A program made the translations under genes and the position numbers. This document shows positions 1 through 10,115 of a stretch of 64,000 nucleotides of DNA, one piece after another. The notes under the pieces were generated by a model. The model was not told where the DNA came from and did no database searches. It saw only the letters and a list, made by a program, of their open reading frames with translations. The stretch spans positions 186,001 through 250,000 of the forward strand of contig NZ_PSZE01000005.1 of NCBI RefSeq assembly GCF_002933465.1, in the 5' to 3' direction. How positions within the stretch are numbered: position 1 is the stretch's first letter; each line of letters opens with the position of its first letter. Origin of the DNA: Nocardia nova (GTDB lineage: Bacteria > Actinomycetota > Actinomycetes > Mycobacteriales > Mycobacteriaceae).

Positions 1-22
1 CAAACGATAGGAATCGCCCCCC

Positions 23-1267
23 ATGAACACCGTCTCCCGCCCCCTGCACATCCTGGTCTCCGGCGGCGGAATCGCCGGCAATGCCGTTGCGCTGCAACTG
101 CTTCGAGCGGGCGCCGCGGTCACCGTCGTCGAGCGCGCCACCGCTCCCCGGCCGGGCGGCCAGGCGGTCGATGTGCGCGGCCCCAGCCGCGAGGTGGCCG
201 AGCGCATGGGCCTGATGCCCGGCATCGCGGAGTACCAGCTCGAAGAACGCGGCCTCTCCTACATCGACCACAAGGGCCGCACCTACGCGACCATGGCGAT
301 GGAACATTTCGACGGCAGGGGCCCGGTGGCCGATATCGAGATCACCCGCGGTGACCTCAACCACGTACTGCTCGACGCCGTCGCCGCGGCCGGCGGTGAG
401 CTGGACTACCGCTACGGCGAGTGGATCGAATCCCTGACCCAGGACGGCACCGGCGTGACGGTGGAGTTCGCCTCGGGGGGCAGTGGGCACTTCGACCTCG
501 TCGTCGGCGCCGATGGCGTGCATTCGGCGACCCGCCGGCTGGCCTTCGGCCCGGAGGAGCAGTTCAGCACCTTCCTCGGCGGCTACGCTTCGTTCTTCAC
601 CATGCCGACGCCGGCGGGGATCACGCCAGGCTGGTTCGCCATGCAGCTGGTTCCTTCCGCCGCGGTCGGCTTGCGGCCCGACCGCGATCCCGCGACCGCC
701 AAGGCGATTCTCACCCTGCTCGGCGACCCCGATCCGGCGCTGCGCCGCGATACCGCCGCGCAGCAGCGGCTGATCTGCGAGAAGATCGGCTCCCAGCCGC
801 ACTGGCACGCGCCGGCCATCCTGGCGGCGATGACCCAGGCCGACGACTTCTATTTCGACGAACTCGCGCGCATCGATATGCCCACCCTGGCGGCCGGACG
901 CGTGACGCTGGTCGGCGACGCCGGCTACTGCGGCTCACCGATGACCGGGATGGGCACGGCCATGGCGCTCGTCGGCGCATACATCCTCGCGGGTGAGCTG
1001 GCGGCCGATCCGGGCGATGTCCCGGCGGCGCTGCGCCGTTACGAGGAGAAGGTCACCCCGTTCCTCGACAGGGCCAAGGAACTCCCGGGCGGCGGAATCG
1101 ATATGATGCTGTCCCCCAGCGCATTCGGCACATCCATGCGGCGAACCGCCAACCGGATCATGATGTCGAAGCCCATGCGGCCGGTGATGATGAAGCTGTT
1201 CTTCGGCAAGACCGACGACTACGAATTGCCCACGTACGCGACCTCCACCGCCACGACCGGCCGGTAG
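23..1267 (+). CDS. FAD-dependent aromatic-ring hydroxylase-type monooxygenase
   Basis: This 414-aa protein belongs to the single-component flavoprotein monooxygenases (PHBH/TetX type), which use NAD(P)H and O2 to hydroxylate small aromatic or polyketide substrates in the cytoplasm. Near the N-terminus there is a Rossmann FAD motif GGGIAGNAVALQLLRAG (about residues 13-29). A central motif VGADGVHSATRR follows near residue 165, and the ribose-binding GD motif VTLVGDAGYCGSP lies near residue 295. Length is normal for the family. The ATG is preceded by AGGA at 9-12. The gene starts only 23 bases into the window, so an upstream operon partner cannot be excluded. The substrate cannot be read from the sequence. 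An EspR-like regulator lies convergently 7 bp downstream. Confidence 0.88.
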   Translation: MNTVSRPLHILVSGGGIAGNAVALQLLRAGAAVTVVERATAPRPGGQAVDVRGPSREVAERMGLMPGIAEYQLEERGLSYIDHKGRTYATMAMEHFDGRGPVADIEITRGDLNHVLLDAVAAAGGELDYRYGEWIESLTQDGTGVTVEFASGGSGHFDLVVGADGVHSATRRLAFGPEEQFSTFLGGYASFFTMPTPAGITPGWFAMQLVPSAAVGLRPDRDPATAKAILTLLGDPDPALRRDTAAQQRLICEKIGSQPHWHAPAILAAMTQADDFYFDELARIDMPTLAAGRVTLVGDAGYCGSPMTGMGTAMALVGAYILAGELAADPGDVPAALRRYEEKVTPFLDRAKELPGGGIDMMLSPSAFGTSMRRTANRIMMSKPMRPVMMKLFFGKTDDYELPTYATSTATTGR

Positions 1268-1274
1268 GCGCGGG

Positions 1275-1685
1275 TCACAGCTGGGCCGTCGTGCCGGGCG
1301 CCAATCCCTCCGCGAGCCGCAGCTTGGCGGCCAGATCCGACAGCAGCTCGATCGAGGAGGCGGACAGTCCGGCCGCGGTGGTGAGCAGCCGCCGCAGTGC
1401 CGGATCGTCCACCGCCGACGACACCAGGTCGTCACCGGGCACCGGATCATCCGGCCCACCGTCGTTGAACCGGGTCAATTCCACCGCCAGCACCCTGGCA
1501 ACGGTTTCGACCAGAGCTCGAGACGGATTGTCGCGGTTGCCCGACCGCAGCTGGGACAGATAGGTCGCCGAGACCGGATGCCCCGCCTGGGTCACGCGAA
1601 AAGCCAAGGCACGATTGGTCATCCGGGTACCGTGCGCCTGCTCCCACTGCGCGACGACCTCGTTGAAACGGTCCGCGAATCTCAC
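1275..1685 (-). CDS. EspR-like helix-turn-helix regulator
   Basis: This is a small DNA-binding protein (136 aa from the GTG at 1685, or 151 aa from a GTG at 1730). Its core matches the EspR family of mycobacterial nucleoid-associated XRE-type regulators. The recognition-helix segment YLSQLRSGNRDNPS is nearly the EspR signature, and the N-terminal VRFADRFNEVV aligns with the EspR start. I prefer the 1685 start because it matches family length (EspR is about 132 aa) and has a GGGGGTG element 8 bases upstream; the 1730 start has no visible ribosome site. The C-terminal half should be the helical dimerisation domain. The target genes are unknown. The neighbouring nucleoside hydrolase operon starts about 145 bp away and is divergent. 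Confidence 0.8.
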   Translation of the reverse strand: MRFADRFNEVVAQWEQAHGTRMTNRALAFRVTQAGHPVSATYLSQLRSGNRDNPSRALVETVARVLAVELTRFNDGGPDDPVPGDDLVSSAVDDPALRRLLTTAAGLSASSIELLSDLAAKLRLAEGLAPGTTAQL

Positions 1686-1830
1686 CGGCGAAACACCCCC
1701 AGGCCGCCGCGAGGAACGCGCACGGTCCACAACACGAGAATTGACATGTCGAAACTACCCTCGCCCGCGTCGTTTCGCCCGCCGACAGGCCGGACGGGGC
1801 GGCCCGGCGGCGGGCCGCTAGTCTCGCACC

Positions 1831-2883
1831 GTGCGGCAGACGATCATGGTGGATGTAGACACCGGAATCGACGATGCGCTGGCACTGCTGTATCTGCTAG
1901 CGGATCCGCAGCTGGAGATCGCCGGAATCGCCTCGACCGGAGGCAATGTTCCCACCTCGCAGGTCGCGGCGAACAATCTGGCTCTGCTGGATCTGTGCCG
2001 GGCACCGGCCATCGAGGTGGCATTGGGTGCGGCGCAGCCGCTGGCGATCCCACTGCGCACCACCGAGGACACCCACGGTCCGCACGGGATCGGCTATGCC
2101 GAACTGCCGCCCTCGCCGCGCCCGCTCTCGGATCGTTCGGCGGCGCAATTGTGGGTCGACACGGTCCGAGCACGCCCGGGTGCGGTCCTGGGCCTGTGCA
2201 CCGGGCCGTTGACCAACCTGGCCCTGGCGCTGGACCTGGAACCCCGGCTGCCGCAACTGCTTCGGCGGCTGGTGATCATGGGCGGCGCGTTCCGGCATCC
2301 GGGTAACACCACCCCTACCAACGAGTGGAACGTGCATGTCGACCCGGAGGCTGCCAAAGTGGTCTTCGACGCGTTCTCCGCCGCCCCGCAGGATCATCGG
2401 CCGATCGTCTGCGCACTCGACATCACCGAATCGATCGAGATGTTCCCGGACCATCTGCGGCGGATCGCCGAGCGAGCGCACTGCGCCGGCGCCGTGATGC
2501 CGGCTCCCGGGGATCCGCCCGGCCTCCGGTCCGAGGCGGCCAATCCGATCGTGCGGTTCCTGATCGACGCGGTGCGGTTCTACTTCGAGTTCCACCAGCA
2601 TTACGAGCAGGGGTACCTGGCACATATGCACGATCCGTTCGCCGCGGCGGTCGCGCTCGAACCGACCCTGGCGGTGCTGCGCCCGGCCACGGTGGACGTC
2701 GAGTTGGCCGGGACGATCACCCGCGGCACCACGGTCGCCGATTGGGCGGGCATGTGGGGTCGCGCGCCCAATGCCGATATCGCGGTCGGTACCGACCCCG
2801 CGGCTTTCTTCGATCGCATGATCGCGCGGATCGGTGATTTCGCGGCAGCGCTGTATCCGCCGGTGGCACAGGAGGTCCGGTGA
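1831..2883 (+). CDS. Nucleoside hydrolase (inosine-uridine preferring type)
   Basis: This 350-aa cytoplasmic enzyme should hydrolyse the N-glycosidic bond of ribonucleosides for base salvage. The diagnostic calcium and ribose-binding motif VDVDTGIDDALALLY lies at the N-terminus (residues 7-21). CTGPLTNLALAL (about residue 125) and NEWNVHVDPEAAKVV (about residue 165) are typical family blocks, and the late Asp/His ligand region HDPFAAAVAL is present near residue 265. Translation is inferred from the GTG at 1831, because the conserved motif begins only six residues later. The stop overlaps the GTG of the next gene (GTGA), so the two are translationally coupled. Whether it prefers purine or pyrimidine nucleosides is not readable. 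Confidence 0.92.
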   Translation: MRQTIMVDVDTGIDDALALLYLLADPQLEIAGIASTGGNVPTSQVAANNLALLDLCRAPAIEVALGAAQPLAIPLRTTEDTHGPHGIGYAELPPSPRPLSDRSAAQLWVDTVRARPGAVLGLCTGPLTNLALALDLEPRLPQLLRRLVIMGGAFRHPGNTTPTNEWNVHVDPEAAKVVFDAFSAAPQDHRPIVCALDITESIEMFPDHLRRIAERAHCAGAVMPAPGDPPGLRSEAANPIVRFLIDAVRFYFEFHQHYEQGYLAHMHDPFAAAVALEPTLAVLRPATVDVELAGTITRGTTVADWAGMWGRAPNADIAVGTDPAAFFDRMIARIGDFAAALYPPVAQEVR

Positions 2884-3767
2884 CGACCGACGAGGCCGGC
2901 CAGGCGGCAGTCGCGCAGTTCCGGAGCCGGATGAAGCTGCCCGGAATCATCGATGTGCACACCCACTTCATGCCCGATCGGGTACTGCGCAAGGTGTGGG
3001 CGTATTTCGATTCCGCGGGCCCGCTGATCGGACGGCCGTGGCCGATCGCCTATCGCGACGACGAGCAGCAGCGCCTGGATACGCTGCGCGCTTTCGGAGT
3101 GCGGGCGTTCACCTCCCTGGTGTATCCGCACAAACCGGATATGGCGGCGTGGCTGAACGAATGGGCGGCCGACTTCGCGGCGCGCACCCCGGACTGCTTG
3201 CACACCGCGACCTTCTACCCCGAGCGCGGCGCCGGAAGCTATGTGAGCGCGGCGGTCGAATCCGGAGCACGCATCTTCAAATCACATATCCAAGTGGGCG
3301 ACTATCATCCGGGCGATCCGTGGTTGACCGAAGTCTGGGGGCTGTTGTCCGAGGCCGGGATTCCGGTGCTGATCCACTGCGGATCCGGGCCGGCGCCGGG
3401 TGAGTTCACCGGGCCGGAACCGATAGCGGCACTGCTGCAGCGGTTTCCACGGCTGACGCTGATCATCGCCCATATGGGCGTCCCCGAATACTCGCAGTTC
3501 CTCGACCTCGCCGAGCGCTACGACAACGTGCACCTCGACACCACGATGTCGTTCACCGACTTCATCGAGGAGCGAAACCCGTTCCCACGCGTCGAATATT
3601 CGCGCCTGTCCGAGCTGCGCGAGCGGATCCTGTTCGGCAGTGACTTCCCGAACATCCCGTACTCCTACGCCCACGCGCTGGAAGCGCTCGAACGACTCGA
3701 CTTGGGCGCGGACTGGGTGCGCGCGGTCTGCTACGACAACGCGGCGCGGTTGTTCCGGATGCGATGA
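2880..3767 (+). CDS. Amidohydrolase family metal-dependent hydrolase (ACMSD/amidohydrolase-2 type)
   Basis: This 295-aa TIM-barrel metallohydrolase shows the HxH motif IDVHTHFMPD (about residues 22-31), later metal ligands IHCGSG (near 162) and IAHMG (near 197), and the final catalytic Asp in LFGSDFPN (near 257). This pattern fits the amidohydrolase-2 group, which includes aminocarboxymuconate-semialdehyde decarboxylase-like enzymes. The GTG start overlaps the stop of the nucleoside hydrolase by four bases, which argues for one operon and perhaps a shared role in processing a base or nucleoside breakdown product. That functional link is inference. The gene ends just before a perfect 12-bp hairpin. 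Confidence 0.85.
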   Translation: MTTDEAGQAAVAQFRSRMKLPGIIDVHTHFMPDRVLRKVWAYFDSAGPLIGRPWPIAYRDDEQQRLDTLRAFGVRAFTSLVYPHKPDMAAWLNEWAADFAARTPDCLHTATFYPERGAGSYVSAAVESGARIFKSHIQVGDYHPGDPWLTEVWGLLSEAGIPVLIHCGSGPAPGEFTGPEPIAALLQRFPRLTLIIAHMGVPEYSQFLDLAERYDNVHLDTTMSFTDFIEERNPFPRVEYSRLSELRERILFGSDFPNIPYSYAHALEALERLDLGADWVRAVCYDNAARLFRMR

Positions 3768-3802
3768 GCTGTCCGGGCGCGCATTCTCGACGCCCGGACA
3801 GC
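3768..3802. terminator. Bidirectional hairpin terminator
   Basis: A perfect 12-bp inverted repeat (GCTGTCCGGGCG at 3768-3779 and its complement at 3791-3802, loop 11 nt) begins at the base after the amidohydrolase stop. It ends 4 bp before the meaB stop of the convergent operon. There is no U-tract on either side, as is common in high-GC actinomycetes. The placement between convergent genes supports termination in both directions. Confidence 0.75.
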
Positions 3803-3806
3803 CCTG

Positions 3807-5024
3807 CTACTTCTCATCGAAGGCGCGTAGCAGTTCCTCGGCTGCCAGGGCCGGCGTCAGCGATCCGTCGCGGATCTGCTTTTCCACCTGCGCGCGAATC
3901 GCTTTCACGCCGGAACTGTCGGCCAGCCGGCGCAGCAGCTGATCGTGCACCATCGTCCAGGTCCAGTCGACCTGCTGGCGGCGGCGCTTCTCGGCGAATT
4001 CTCCCGCCTCGGTGAGAACGCGCCGGTGTTCGAGGACCGTATCCCAGAAGGTGTCCAGACCGGTGCCGTTCAGCCCGCTCATGGTGAGAACCGGTGGGCG
4101 CCAGAGGGAATCGCGCGGATGGATGAGTCGCATCGCGCCCTGCAGTTCGCGTGCGGCCGCCCGCGCCTCCACCTCGTGGCGGCCGTCGGCCTTGTTGACC
4201 GCGACCAGATCGGCCAGCTCCAGCACACCTTTCTTGATGCCCTGCAGCTGATCTCCGGTGCGGGCCAGGGTGAGGAAGCAGAACACGTCGACCATATTGG
4301 CGACGGTGACCTCGGACTGGCCGACGCCCACCGTCTCCACCAGGATCACGTCGTACCCGGCGGCCTCGAGCAGCACGATGGTTTCGCGGGTCGCCTTGGC
4401 GACACCACCCAGCGTGCCCGCGGTCGGCGACGGACGGATGAACGCGTTGCGTTCCACCGACAAGCGCGCCATGCGGGTCTTGTCGCCGAGTATCGATCCA
4501 CCGGTACGAGTCGAGGACGGATCCACCGCCAGCACCGCGACCCGATGCCCCTGGCCGATCAGATACATCCCGAGCGCGTCGATGAACGTCGACTTTCCCA
4601 CGCCCGGAACGCCGGTGATGCCGACGCGATTGGACTCGGCGGCGCCGGCTTCGGCAGTCAGCTCGAGCAGCAGCCGCTGCGCCGCTTCGCGGTGATCGGC
4701 GCGGGTGGATTCGACCAGCGTGATCGCGCGGGCGAGCGCGGCGCGCTGATTGCCGCGGATCGCCCGTGCCAGCTCTGCCACATCGATGGTCGGGCGTTGT
4801 CCGCCGCCCTGCGACGGCGGTCCGTCCACACGCAGCGCCGGGGGCAGACCGCGGGCGGTGGACAGGGCCTGGCTTCCGGGCAACTCCGCCTTGGTGGGCA
4901 ACTCCGCCTTGGTGGGCAACTCAGCCTTGGTGGGCAACTCAGCCTTGGTCGGCAACTCCGCCTTGGTCGGCAACTCAGCCCCGGCGGGCGCATCGCCCGC
5001 CGGGGTCCGGTCGGCGTTGCTCAT
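3807..5024 (-). CDS. meaB: Methylmalonyl-CoA mutase-associated GTPase MeaB with N-terminal hexapeptide repeat
   Basis: This G3E-family GTPase (ArgK/MeaB) protects and reloads the B12 cofactor of methylmalonyl-CoA mutase. The P-loop GVPGVGKST is near residue 141, the Walker B-type region AVDPSS near 170, a switch motif ETVGVGQSE near 225, and the guanine-specificity motif NKAD near 272. The core aligns over the usual length of about 330 aa. Before it lies an atypical leader of about 75 residues containing five exact AELPTK units and a degenerate sixth (AELPGS). The ATG overlaps the mutB stop (ATGA), so the genes are co-translated in the order mutA-mutB-meaB. The repeat leader is not a known MeaB feature and probably forms a flexible linker. 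Confidence 0.95.
   Translation of the reverse strand: MSNADRTPAGDAPAGAELPTKAELPTKAELPTKAELPTKAELPTKAELPGSQALSTARGLPPALRVDGPPSQGGGQRPTIDVAELARAIRGNQRAALARAITLVESTRADHREAAQRLLLELTAEAGAAESNRVGITGVPGVGKSTFIDALGMYLIGQGHRVAVLAVDPSSTRTGGSILGDKTRMARLSVERNAFIRPSPTAGTLGGVAKATRETIVLLEAAGYDVILVETVGVGQSEVTVANMVDVFCFLTLARTGDQLQGIKKGVLELADLVAVNKADGRHEVEARAAARELQGAMRLIHPRDSLWRPPVLTMSGLNGTGLDTFWDTVLEHRRVLTEAGEFAEKRRRQQVDWTWTMVHDQLLRRLADSSGVKAIRAQVEKQIRDGSLTPALAAEELLRAFDEK
4879..4980 (-). repeat. 18-bp in-frame tandem repeat in meaB (AELPTK units)
   Basis: Five consecutive 18-bp units (GGCAACTCCGCCTTGGTG on the plus strand, starting at 4879, 4897, 4915, 4933 and 4951) are followed by a partial unit at 4969-4980. 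Units differ only at two synonymous positions (TCC/TCA and GTG/GTC), so the protein repeat is exact. The period is a multiple of three, so copy-number slippage would keep the reading frame. Confidence 0.95.
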
Positions 5025-7282
5025 TCCGCCTCGGCTTGTCCGCCGATCTCGTGGCCGAGTTCGGCCGCCAGCTTCTGCAGCAGACCGATCGCGGCATCGG
5101 CGATCACGGTGCCCGGCGGGAAGATCGCCGCGGCGCCGGCGGCATACAGCTCGTCGAAGTCACCGGGCGGAATCACGCCGCCGACGATGACCATGATGTC
5201 GGGGCGTCCGACATCGGCCAGTGCCTGCCGCAGGGCGGGCACCAGCGTGAGGTGACCGGCCGCCAGGGAGGAGACACCGACGATGTGCACGTCGTTGTCG
5301 GCCGCCTGCTGGGCCACCTCTTCCGGGGTCTGGAACAGCGGGCCCACATCGACGTCCATGCCGAGGTCGGCGAAGGCGGTCGCGATCACCTTCTGGCCGC
5401 GGTCGTGGCCGTCCTGGCCCATCTTGGCGACGAGGATGCGGGGGCGGCGGCCCTCGGCCTCGGCGAATTCCTCGACCAGCTCGATGGCCCTGCTGATGTT
5501 GGTCACCTTGCCGGCCTCCTCTCGGTAGACGCCCGACAGTGTGCGGATCTCGGCTTGATGGCGACCGTACACCTTCTCCAGCGCGTCGGAGATCTCGCCG
5601 ACCGTGGCCTTGGCGCGGGCCGCGTCGATGGCCAGGGCGAGCAGGTTGTTGGCCATTCCGCCCTCGGAAGACGCTGCGGCCCTGGTCAATTCGGCCAGCG
5701 CCCGCTCGACCTCGGCGCTGTCGCGTTCGGCGCGCAGGCGGCGCAGCTTCTCGTTCTGCTCCGCGCGCACGCGCGAGTTCTCGACCTTGAGGACCTCGAT
5801 CTCCTGGTCCTCGGTGACCTGGTACTTGTTGACGCCGATCACCGGCTGCGCGCCGGTGTCGATGCGAGCCTGGGTGCGGGCCGCGGCCTCCTCGATGCGC
5901 AGCTTCGGGATGCCCTCCGAAATCGCCTGCGCCATACCGCCGTGCGCCTCGACCTCGGCGATGTGGGCCCGTGCCCGCTCGGCGAGCTGGTGGGTCAGCC
6001 ACTCGACGTAGTAGGAGCCGCCCCACGGGTCGATCGGCCGCGTGGTGCCCGACTCCTGCTGCAGCAGCAGCTGGGTGTTGCGGGCGATGCGCGCGGAGAA
6101 GTCGGTGGGCAGCGCCAGCGCCTCGTCGAGGGCGTTGGTGTGCAGCGACTGGGTGTGGCCCTGGGTCGCGGCCATCGCCTCGACACAGGTGCGCGCGACG
6201 TTGTTGAACACGTCCTGCGCGGTCAGCGACCAGCCCGAGGTCTGCGAGTGGGTGCGCAGCGAGAGCGACTTCTGGCTCTTGGGCTCGAACTTCGACACCA
6301 GCTCGCTCCACAGCAGCCGGCCCGCGCGCAGCTTGGCGACCTCCATGAAGAAGTTCATGCCGATGGCCCAGAAGAACGACAGCCGCGGCGCGAACTGATC
6401 GATCTCCATCCCCGCGTCCAGGCCGGCGCGAATGTACTCGACACCGTCGGCCAGGGTGTAGGCCAGCTCCAGGTCGGCGGTGGCTCCGGCTTCCTGGATG
6501 TGGTAGCCGGAGATGGAGATCGAGTTGAACTTCGGCATCTTCGCTGAGGTGTAGGCGAAGATGTCGGAGATGATCCGCATCGAGGGCTTGGGCGGATAGA
6601 TGTAGGTGTTGCGGACCATGAACTCCTTCAGAATGTCGTTCTGAATGGTTCCGGCCAGCTGTTCGGGCTTGACGCCCTGTTCCTCGGCGGCGACGACGTA
6701 CAGGGCCAGGATCGGCAGCACCGCGCCGTTCATGGTCATCGACACCGACACCTGGTCCAGCGGAATCTGATCGAACAGTTCCCGCATATCCAGGATCGAG
6801 TCGATGGCGACGCCCGCCATACCGACGTCACCGGTGACGCGCGGGTGATCGGAGTCGTAGCCGCGATGGGTCGCCAGGTCGAAGGCGACCGACAGACCCT
6901 TCTGGCCCGCGGCCAGATTGCGCCGGTAGAAGGCGTTGGAATCGGCGGCGGTGGAGAAACCCGCGTACTGGCGGATGGTCCACGGCTGATTCACGTACAT
7001 GGTCGGGTACGGGCCGCGCACGAACGGCGCCACACCGGGCACGCTGTCGAGCGGATAGCCTTCGGCCACCACGGCATCGCGGTCGGCCTTGGTGTACACC
7101 GGCGCGACGTCGATACCTTCGGGCGTGGCCCAGACCAGTTGTTCGGGCGCATAGCCGTTGGCGGCCGCCGATTCGGCGACGAACGCTTCGACGTCGCCGC
7201 CACCGGTCCGCCCGACCGCCGGTTCGCCCAGCGGTACCTCGGCGAAACTGCCGATCACGTGGTTCACATCTCGAGTAGTCAT
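5021..7282 (-). CDS. mutB: Methylmalonyl-CoA mutase large (alpha) subunit
   Basis: This is the catalytic subunit (753 aa) of the adenosylcobalamin-dependent mutase interconverting methylmalonyl-CoA and succinyl-CoA (propionate, odd-chain lipid and cholesterol side-chain catabolism). The N-terminal barrel contains [14 protein letters not shown] and [16 protein letters not shown]. The C-terminal B12 domain carries the base-off His motif DGHDRG (about residue 625), followed by GPLFQTPEE and [10 protein letters not shown]. The start is the ATG at 7282, which shares one base with the mutA stop (TAATG). The frame stays open far upstream, but that part reads antisense to mutA frames and shows no homology. 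The stop overlaps the meaB start. Confidence 0.96.
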   Translation of the reverse strand: MTTRDVNHVIGSFAEVPLGEPAVGRTGGGDVEAFVAESAAANGYAPEQLVWATPEGIDVAPVYTKADRDAVVAEGYPLDSVPGVAPFVRGPYPTMYVNQPWTIRQYAGFSTAADSNAFYRRNLAAGQKGLSVAFDLATHRGYDSDHPRVTGDVGMAGVAIDSILDMRELFDQIPLDQVSVSMTMNGAVLPILALYVVAAEEQGVKPEQLAGTIQNDILKEFMVRNTYIYPPKPSMRIISDIFAYTSAKMPKFNSISISGYHIQEAGATADLELAYTLADGVEYIRAGLDAGMEIDQFAPRLSFFWAIGMNFFMEVAKLRAGRLLWSELVSKFEPKSQKSLSLRTHSQTSGWSLTAQDVFNNVARTCVEAMAATQGHTQSLHTNALDEALALPTDFSARIARNTQLLLQQESGTTRPIDPWGGSYYVEWLTHQLAERARAHIAEVEAHGGMAQAISEGIPKLRIEEAAARTQARIDTGAQPVIGVNKYQVTEDQEIEVLKVENSRVRAEQNEKLRRLRAERDSAEVERALAELTRAAASSEGGMANNLLALAIDAARAKATVGEISDALEKVYGRHQAEIRTLSGVYREEAGKVTNISRAIELVEEFAEAEGRRPRILVAKMGQDGHDRGQKVIATAFADLGMDVDVGPLFQTPEEVAQQAADNDVHIVGVSSLAAGHLTLVPALRQALADVGRPDIMVIVGGVIPPGDFDELYAAGAAAIFPPGTVIADAAIGLLQKLAAELGHEIGGQAEAE

Positions 7283-9141
7283 TACGCTCCCAGCTTCTCC
7301 AGCAGGCCGGACAGGATCGCCACCGCGTCCATGCGGGCCGTGAGGAATCCGTCCGGCCGCTGTGTGCCACTCACCTCGGCCACCGCCTTCTCCGGCCCGG
7401 CCAGCAGTACCGTCGTCACGCCGGCGTCGCGCAGCTGCTGCACGGCGGGCGCGGCCTCGGTGCCGTAGCGGGCGTCGCTGCCGCACAGCACCGCCATCGT
7501 CGCTCCCGATTCGGTTGCGGCCGAACCGATCGCGGCCGTCTCCAGCGCTCCCGGGTTCACCGTTTCGATGCCGCCCGAGGCCAGCACGTTCGCGGTGAAG
7601 GTCACGCGCACGTTGTGCTCGGCGACCGGGCCCAGCGGCACCAGCAGCGCGCGGGGCCGGCGGCCGTGGGCGGCCAGGTAGGCGTCCGAACGGTTGCGCA
7701 ACGCCTCGAAGGCCGCGCCGTAGCGAGCCACCGAATTCGTCTCGCGCGCGGCCTCGGACAGCGGTTCCTCGGCGAGGTTCGGGAATTCGTTGACGCCGGT
7801 GACCGAGGTGCGGCGGTGGGCGATGTCGGATTCGCGGCGGGTCCGGGTATCGGCGATGCGCTCGGCCAGCAGACCTGACTCCAGCGCGGCACGGTACCCG
7901 CCGGCGCGCTCGATTTCCTGCATGAACGCCCACGCCGCACCGGCCACATCCGCGGTGAGACTCTCGACGTGCCACGAACCCGCGCCCGGGTCCTGCACAT
8001 GCCCGAGATGCGACTCCTCGAGCAGCAGCAACTGCGTGTTGCGTGCCATGCGTTCCGAGAACGCTTGCGACACACCGAGTTCGCCGACCGGCAGGGCCGC
8101 GTCGAACGGCAGCACGGTGACCACGTCCGCGCCGCCCACACCGGCACCGAAAGCGGCCAGGGTGGTACGCAGCATGTTGACCCACGGGTCGCGCTGGCTC
8201 AGCATCGCCTCGGAGGTCACCGCGTGTTGCGGGGCGTTGCCGAAGTCGGGCGCTGCCAGCTCGTGTGCCACCCGGGCCCACAGGCGCCGCGCGGCACGGA
8301 ATTTCGCGATCGTCTCGAACTGATCATCGGTCGCCGCCAGCTGGAAACTCACCTGGTCCAGCGCGTCGGCGGCATCGAGTCCGGCGTCGGTGAGTGCGCG
8401 CAGGTAGTCGAGGCCCGCCGCCACGGCCGCGCCGATCTCCTGGGCATCGGACGCACTCGCGTTGTGGAAGTCGGTGCCGCACACCGTGATCGCACGGACC
8501 GTCTCGGTCCGGCCCGCGGCGGTGCGGGCCAGCTCGACCGCGGCCTCGAGGTCGATGTCGGCCGCTCCGGCGAAGCGGCTGGTCAACGGCGCGGCGCCGA
8601 GGAAGATGTGGATATCGGAGCGGTCGGCCACGTCGTAACCGTCGAGCAGCGCGAGCACCTGTGCGGCGGCGGCCGGGGTGTCCGCGCCCGCCCGCAGGAT
8701 CAGCGGGGCCAGCTCGAACAACAGGCCGCGCAGTGCGTCCGCCAGGCCCGCCACCGGGACGCCGTTCTCGCCCACTCCGAGCCAGACGGCACTGACGCCG
8801 TTCTCCAAGGAAGCGAGGATTTCCTCGTTGACGGCGGCCGCGTCGGCTCCGCCGAAGCGGGCGCCGACATGCCAGCCCCGGTGCACATCGCGGGTGGCCT
8901 CGTTGCCGCGCACGAACGGGAACCGTCCGGGCAGGGGCTGTTCGGGCAGTTCGTCGCGACGGGTGTACAGCGGCGCGACGGTCACTCCGTCGTAATTGGT
9001 GACCTCGAGCAGGCGCTCCGGCTCGTCACCGAGTTCGGATGCCTCGACCTTACGGGACTTGGCCAGCACTCCGGCCACACCCTTACGCCATGCGGCGTAT
9101 CCGGGCACGGTGTCCGCGCCCGGATCTGAACCAATCGGCAT
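7282..9141 (-). CDS. mutA: Methylmalonyl-CoA mutase small (beta) subunit
   Basis: This 619-aa protein is the structural partner of MutB in the heterodimeric actinobacterial enzyme. It is homologous to the mutase barrel ([40 protein letters not shown]) and ends in a degenerate cobalamin-like domain. The DxHxxG cobalt-ligand motif is absent there, as expected for the non-catalytic subunit. It is the first gene of the mutA-mutB-meaB operon, and the ATG at 9141 begins [14 protein letters not shown]. The 245 bp before it are shared with the divergent membrane-protein gene and should contain both promoters. I see no confident regulator site there. Confidence 0.94.
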   Translation of the reverse strand: MPIGSDPGADTVPGYAAWRKGVAGVLAKSRKVEASELGDEPERLLEVTNYDGVTVAPLYTRRDELPEQPLPGRFPFVRGNEATRDVHRGWHVGARFGGADAAAVNEEILASLENGVSAVWLGVGENGVPVAGLADALRGLLFELAPLILRAGADTPAAAAQVLALLDGYDVADRSDIHIFLGAAPLTSRFAGAADIDLEAAVELARTAAGRTETVRAITVCGTDFHNASASDAQEIGAAVAAGLDYLRALTDAGLDAADALDQVSFQLAATDDQFETIAKFRAARRLWARVAHELAAPDFGNAPQHAVTSEAMLSQRDPWVNMLRTTLAAFGAGVGGADVVTVLPFDAALPVGELGVSQAFSERMARNTQLLLLEESHLGHVQDPGAGSWHVESLTADVAGAAWAFMQEIERAGGYRAALESGLLAERIADTRTRRESDIAHRRTSVTGVNEFPNLAEEPLSEAARETNSVARYGAAFEALRNRSDAYLAAHGRRPRALLVPLGPVAEHNVRVTFTANVLASGGIETVNPGALETAAIGSAATESGATMAVLCGSDARYGTEAAPAVQQLRDAGVTTVLLAGPEKAVAEVSGTQRPDGFLTARMDAVAILSGLLEKLGA

Positions 9142-9386
9142 CGCTGCTGTACCTCTTCCACTCGACTCCGATACTTCACTCGTACCGGATACCTACGCTG
9201 GGACCCAACTCTTCGCAGCGCCTTCGCAACCGCCTGTGTGCCCCATTCACAGTGCGACTGACGTGCGATATCGGCAGGTCGACGACCAGTTCGGTTAACG
9301 ATCATTCATCAACCTTCATTCGATGCTAGCCTGGTGTTCGCATAGTCTTCGCACAGCCTGGCCATACCGACCGGTAACCTGTCGCG

Positions 9387-10097
9387 GTGCCGAGGACGAC
9401 GAAGATGGCCTTGCGACTACTGCGCAATCGGCGGGTCGTGATGCCGGCGATCCTCGCGGTCGCGCTGGTCGCGGTCGCCGTAGTGGCGCCGCATCCGGCC
9501 CCGCAGCAGATCCGGGAGTGGGCCGATTCGATCGGCCCGATGTTCCCGCTGATCTTCTTCCTCGTCCACGCGCTCGTGACGGTGGCGCCTTTTCCGCGCA
9601 CGGTCTTCACGCTCAGCGCCGGCCTGCTGTTCGGGCCGATTCTCGGCATCACCCTCGCGGTCGCCGCGACGACGGTCAGCGCGGTGCTGGCGCTGCTGCT
9701 CGTGCGGGCCCTGGATCGGGATCAGGTCGCCGCGCGGTTGACCCACCCCGCGGTACAGGCGGTAGATCGGCGACTGGCCCGGCGCGGGTGGCTCGCGGTC
9801 GGCTCGCTGCGGCTGATCGCACCGGTGCCGTTTTCGGTGATCAACTACTGCGCCGGATTGTCCTCGGTGCGGATGATGCCGTATCTGCTGGCAACCTTCG
9901 TGGGCATCATCCCCGGCACCATCGGCGTCGTCGTCCTCGGAGATGCGCTGACCGGCCGGACGAACCCGGGCCTGCTGGCGCTGTCGGGTGTCTGCATCAC
10001 CCTCGGCGTGATCGGCCTGGTTGTCGACGCCCGCTGGGGCGCAGACCAATTCGCGGCATCGACCCCCGCCGCGGCCGGGGAACCGGCATCGCGCTGA
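9387..10097 (+). CDS. TVP38/TMEM64 (VTT/DedA-like) membrane protein
   Basis: This is a polytopic inner-membrane protein (236 aa, about five to six hydrophobic segments) of the VTT-domain family. The N-terminal helix MPAILAVALVAVAVVA is followed by a re-entrant-type block (APFPRTVFTLSAGLLFGPIL, about residues 70-90), an arginine-rich cytoplasmic loop, and the family signature LRLIAPVPFSVINYCAGLSSV near residue 150. Members act as lipid scramblases or transporters, but the bacterial substrates are poorly defined. A GTG start is used. It lies divergent from mutA, matching the position I recall for Rv1491c beside Rv1492 in M. tuberculosis. Confidence 0.88.
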   Translation: MPRTTKMALRLLRNRRVVMPAILAVALVAVAVVAPHPAPQQIREWADSIGPMFPLIFFLVHALVTVAPFPRTVFTLSAGLLFGPILGITLAVAATTVSAVLALLLVRALDRDQVAARLTHPAVQAVDRRLARRGWLAVGSLRLIAPVPFSVINYCAGLSSVRMMPYLLATFVGIIPGTIGVVVLGDALTGRTNPGLLALSGVCITLGVIGLVVDARWGADQFAASTPAAAGEPASR

Positions 10098-10115
10098 CAC
10101 CGACGCCGCGCGCCC

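Noticed and set aside
7283..8281. Upstream in-frame extension of mutB to about 1086 residues.
   Set aside because: The extension reads through mutA in another frame, is Arg/Gly-rich low-complexity, and has no homology. The TAATG overlap fixes the start at 7282.
9142..9386. CTTCGCA direct repeats upstream of mutA as a RamB/PrpR-type site.
   Set aside because: They do not match the TTTGCAAA-type core, and the spacing is irregular. No confident regulator site was seen.
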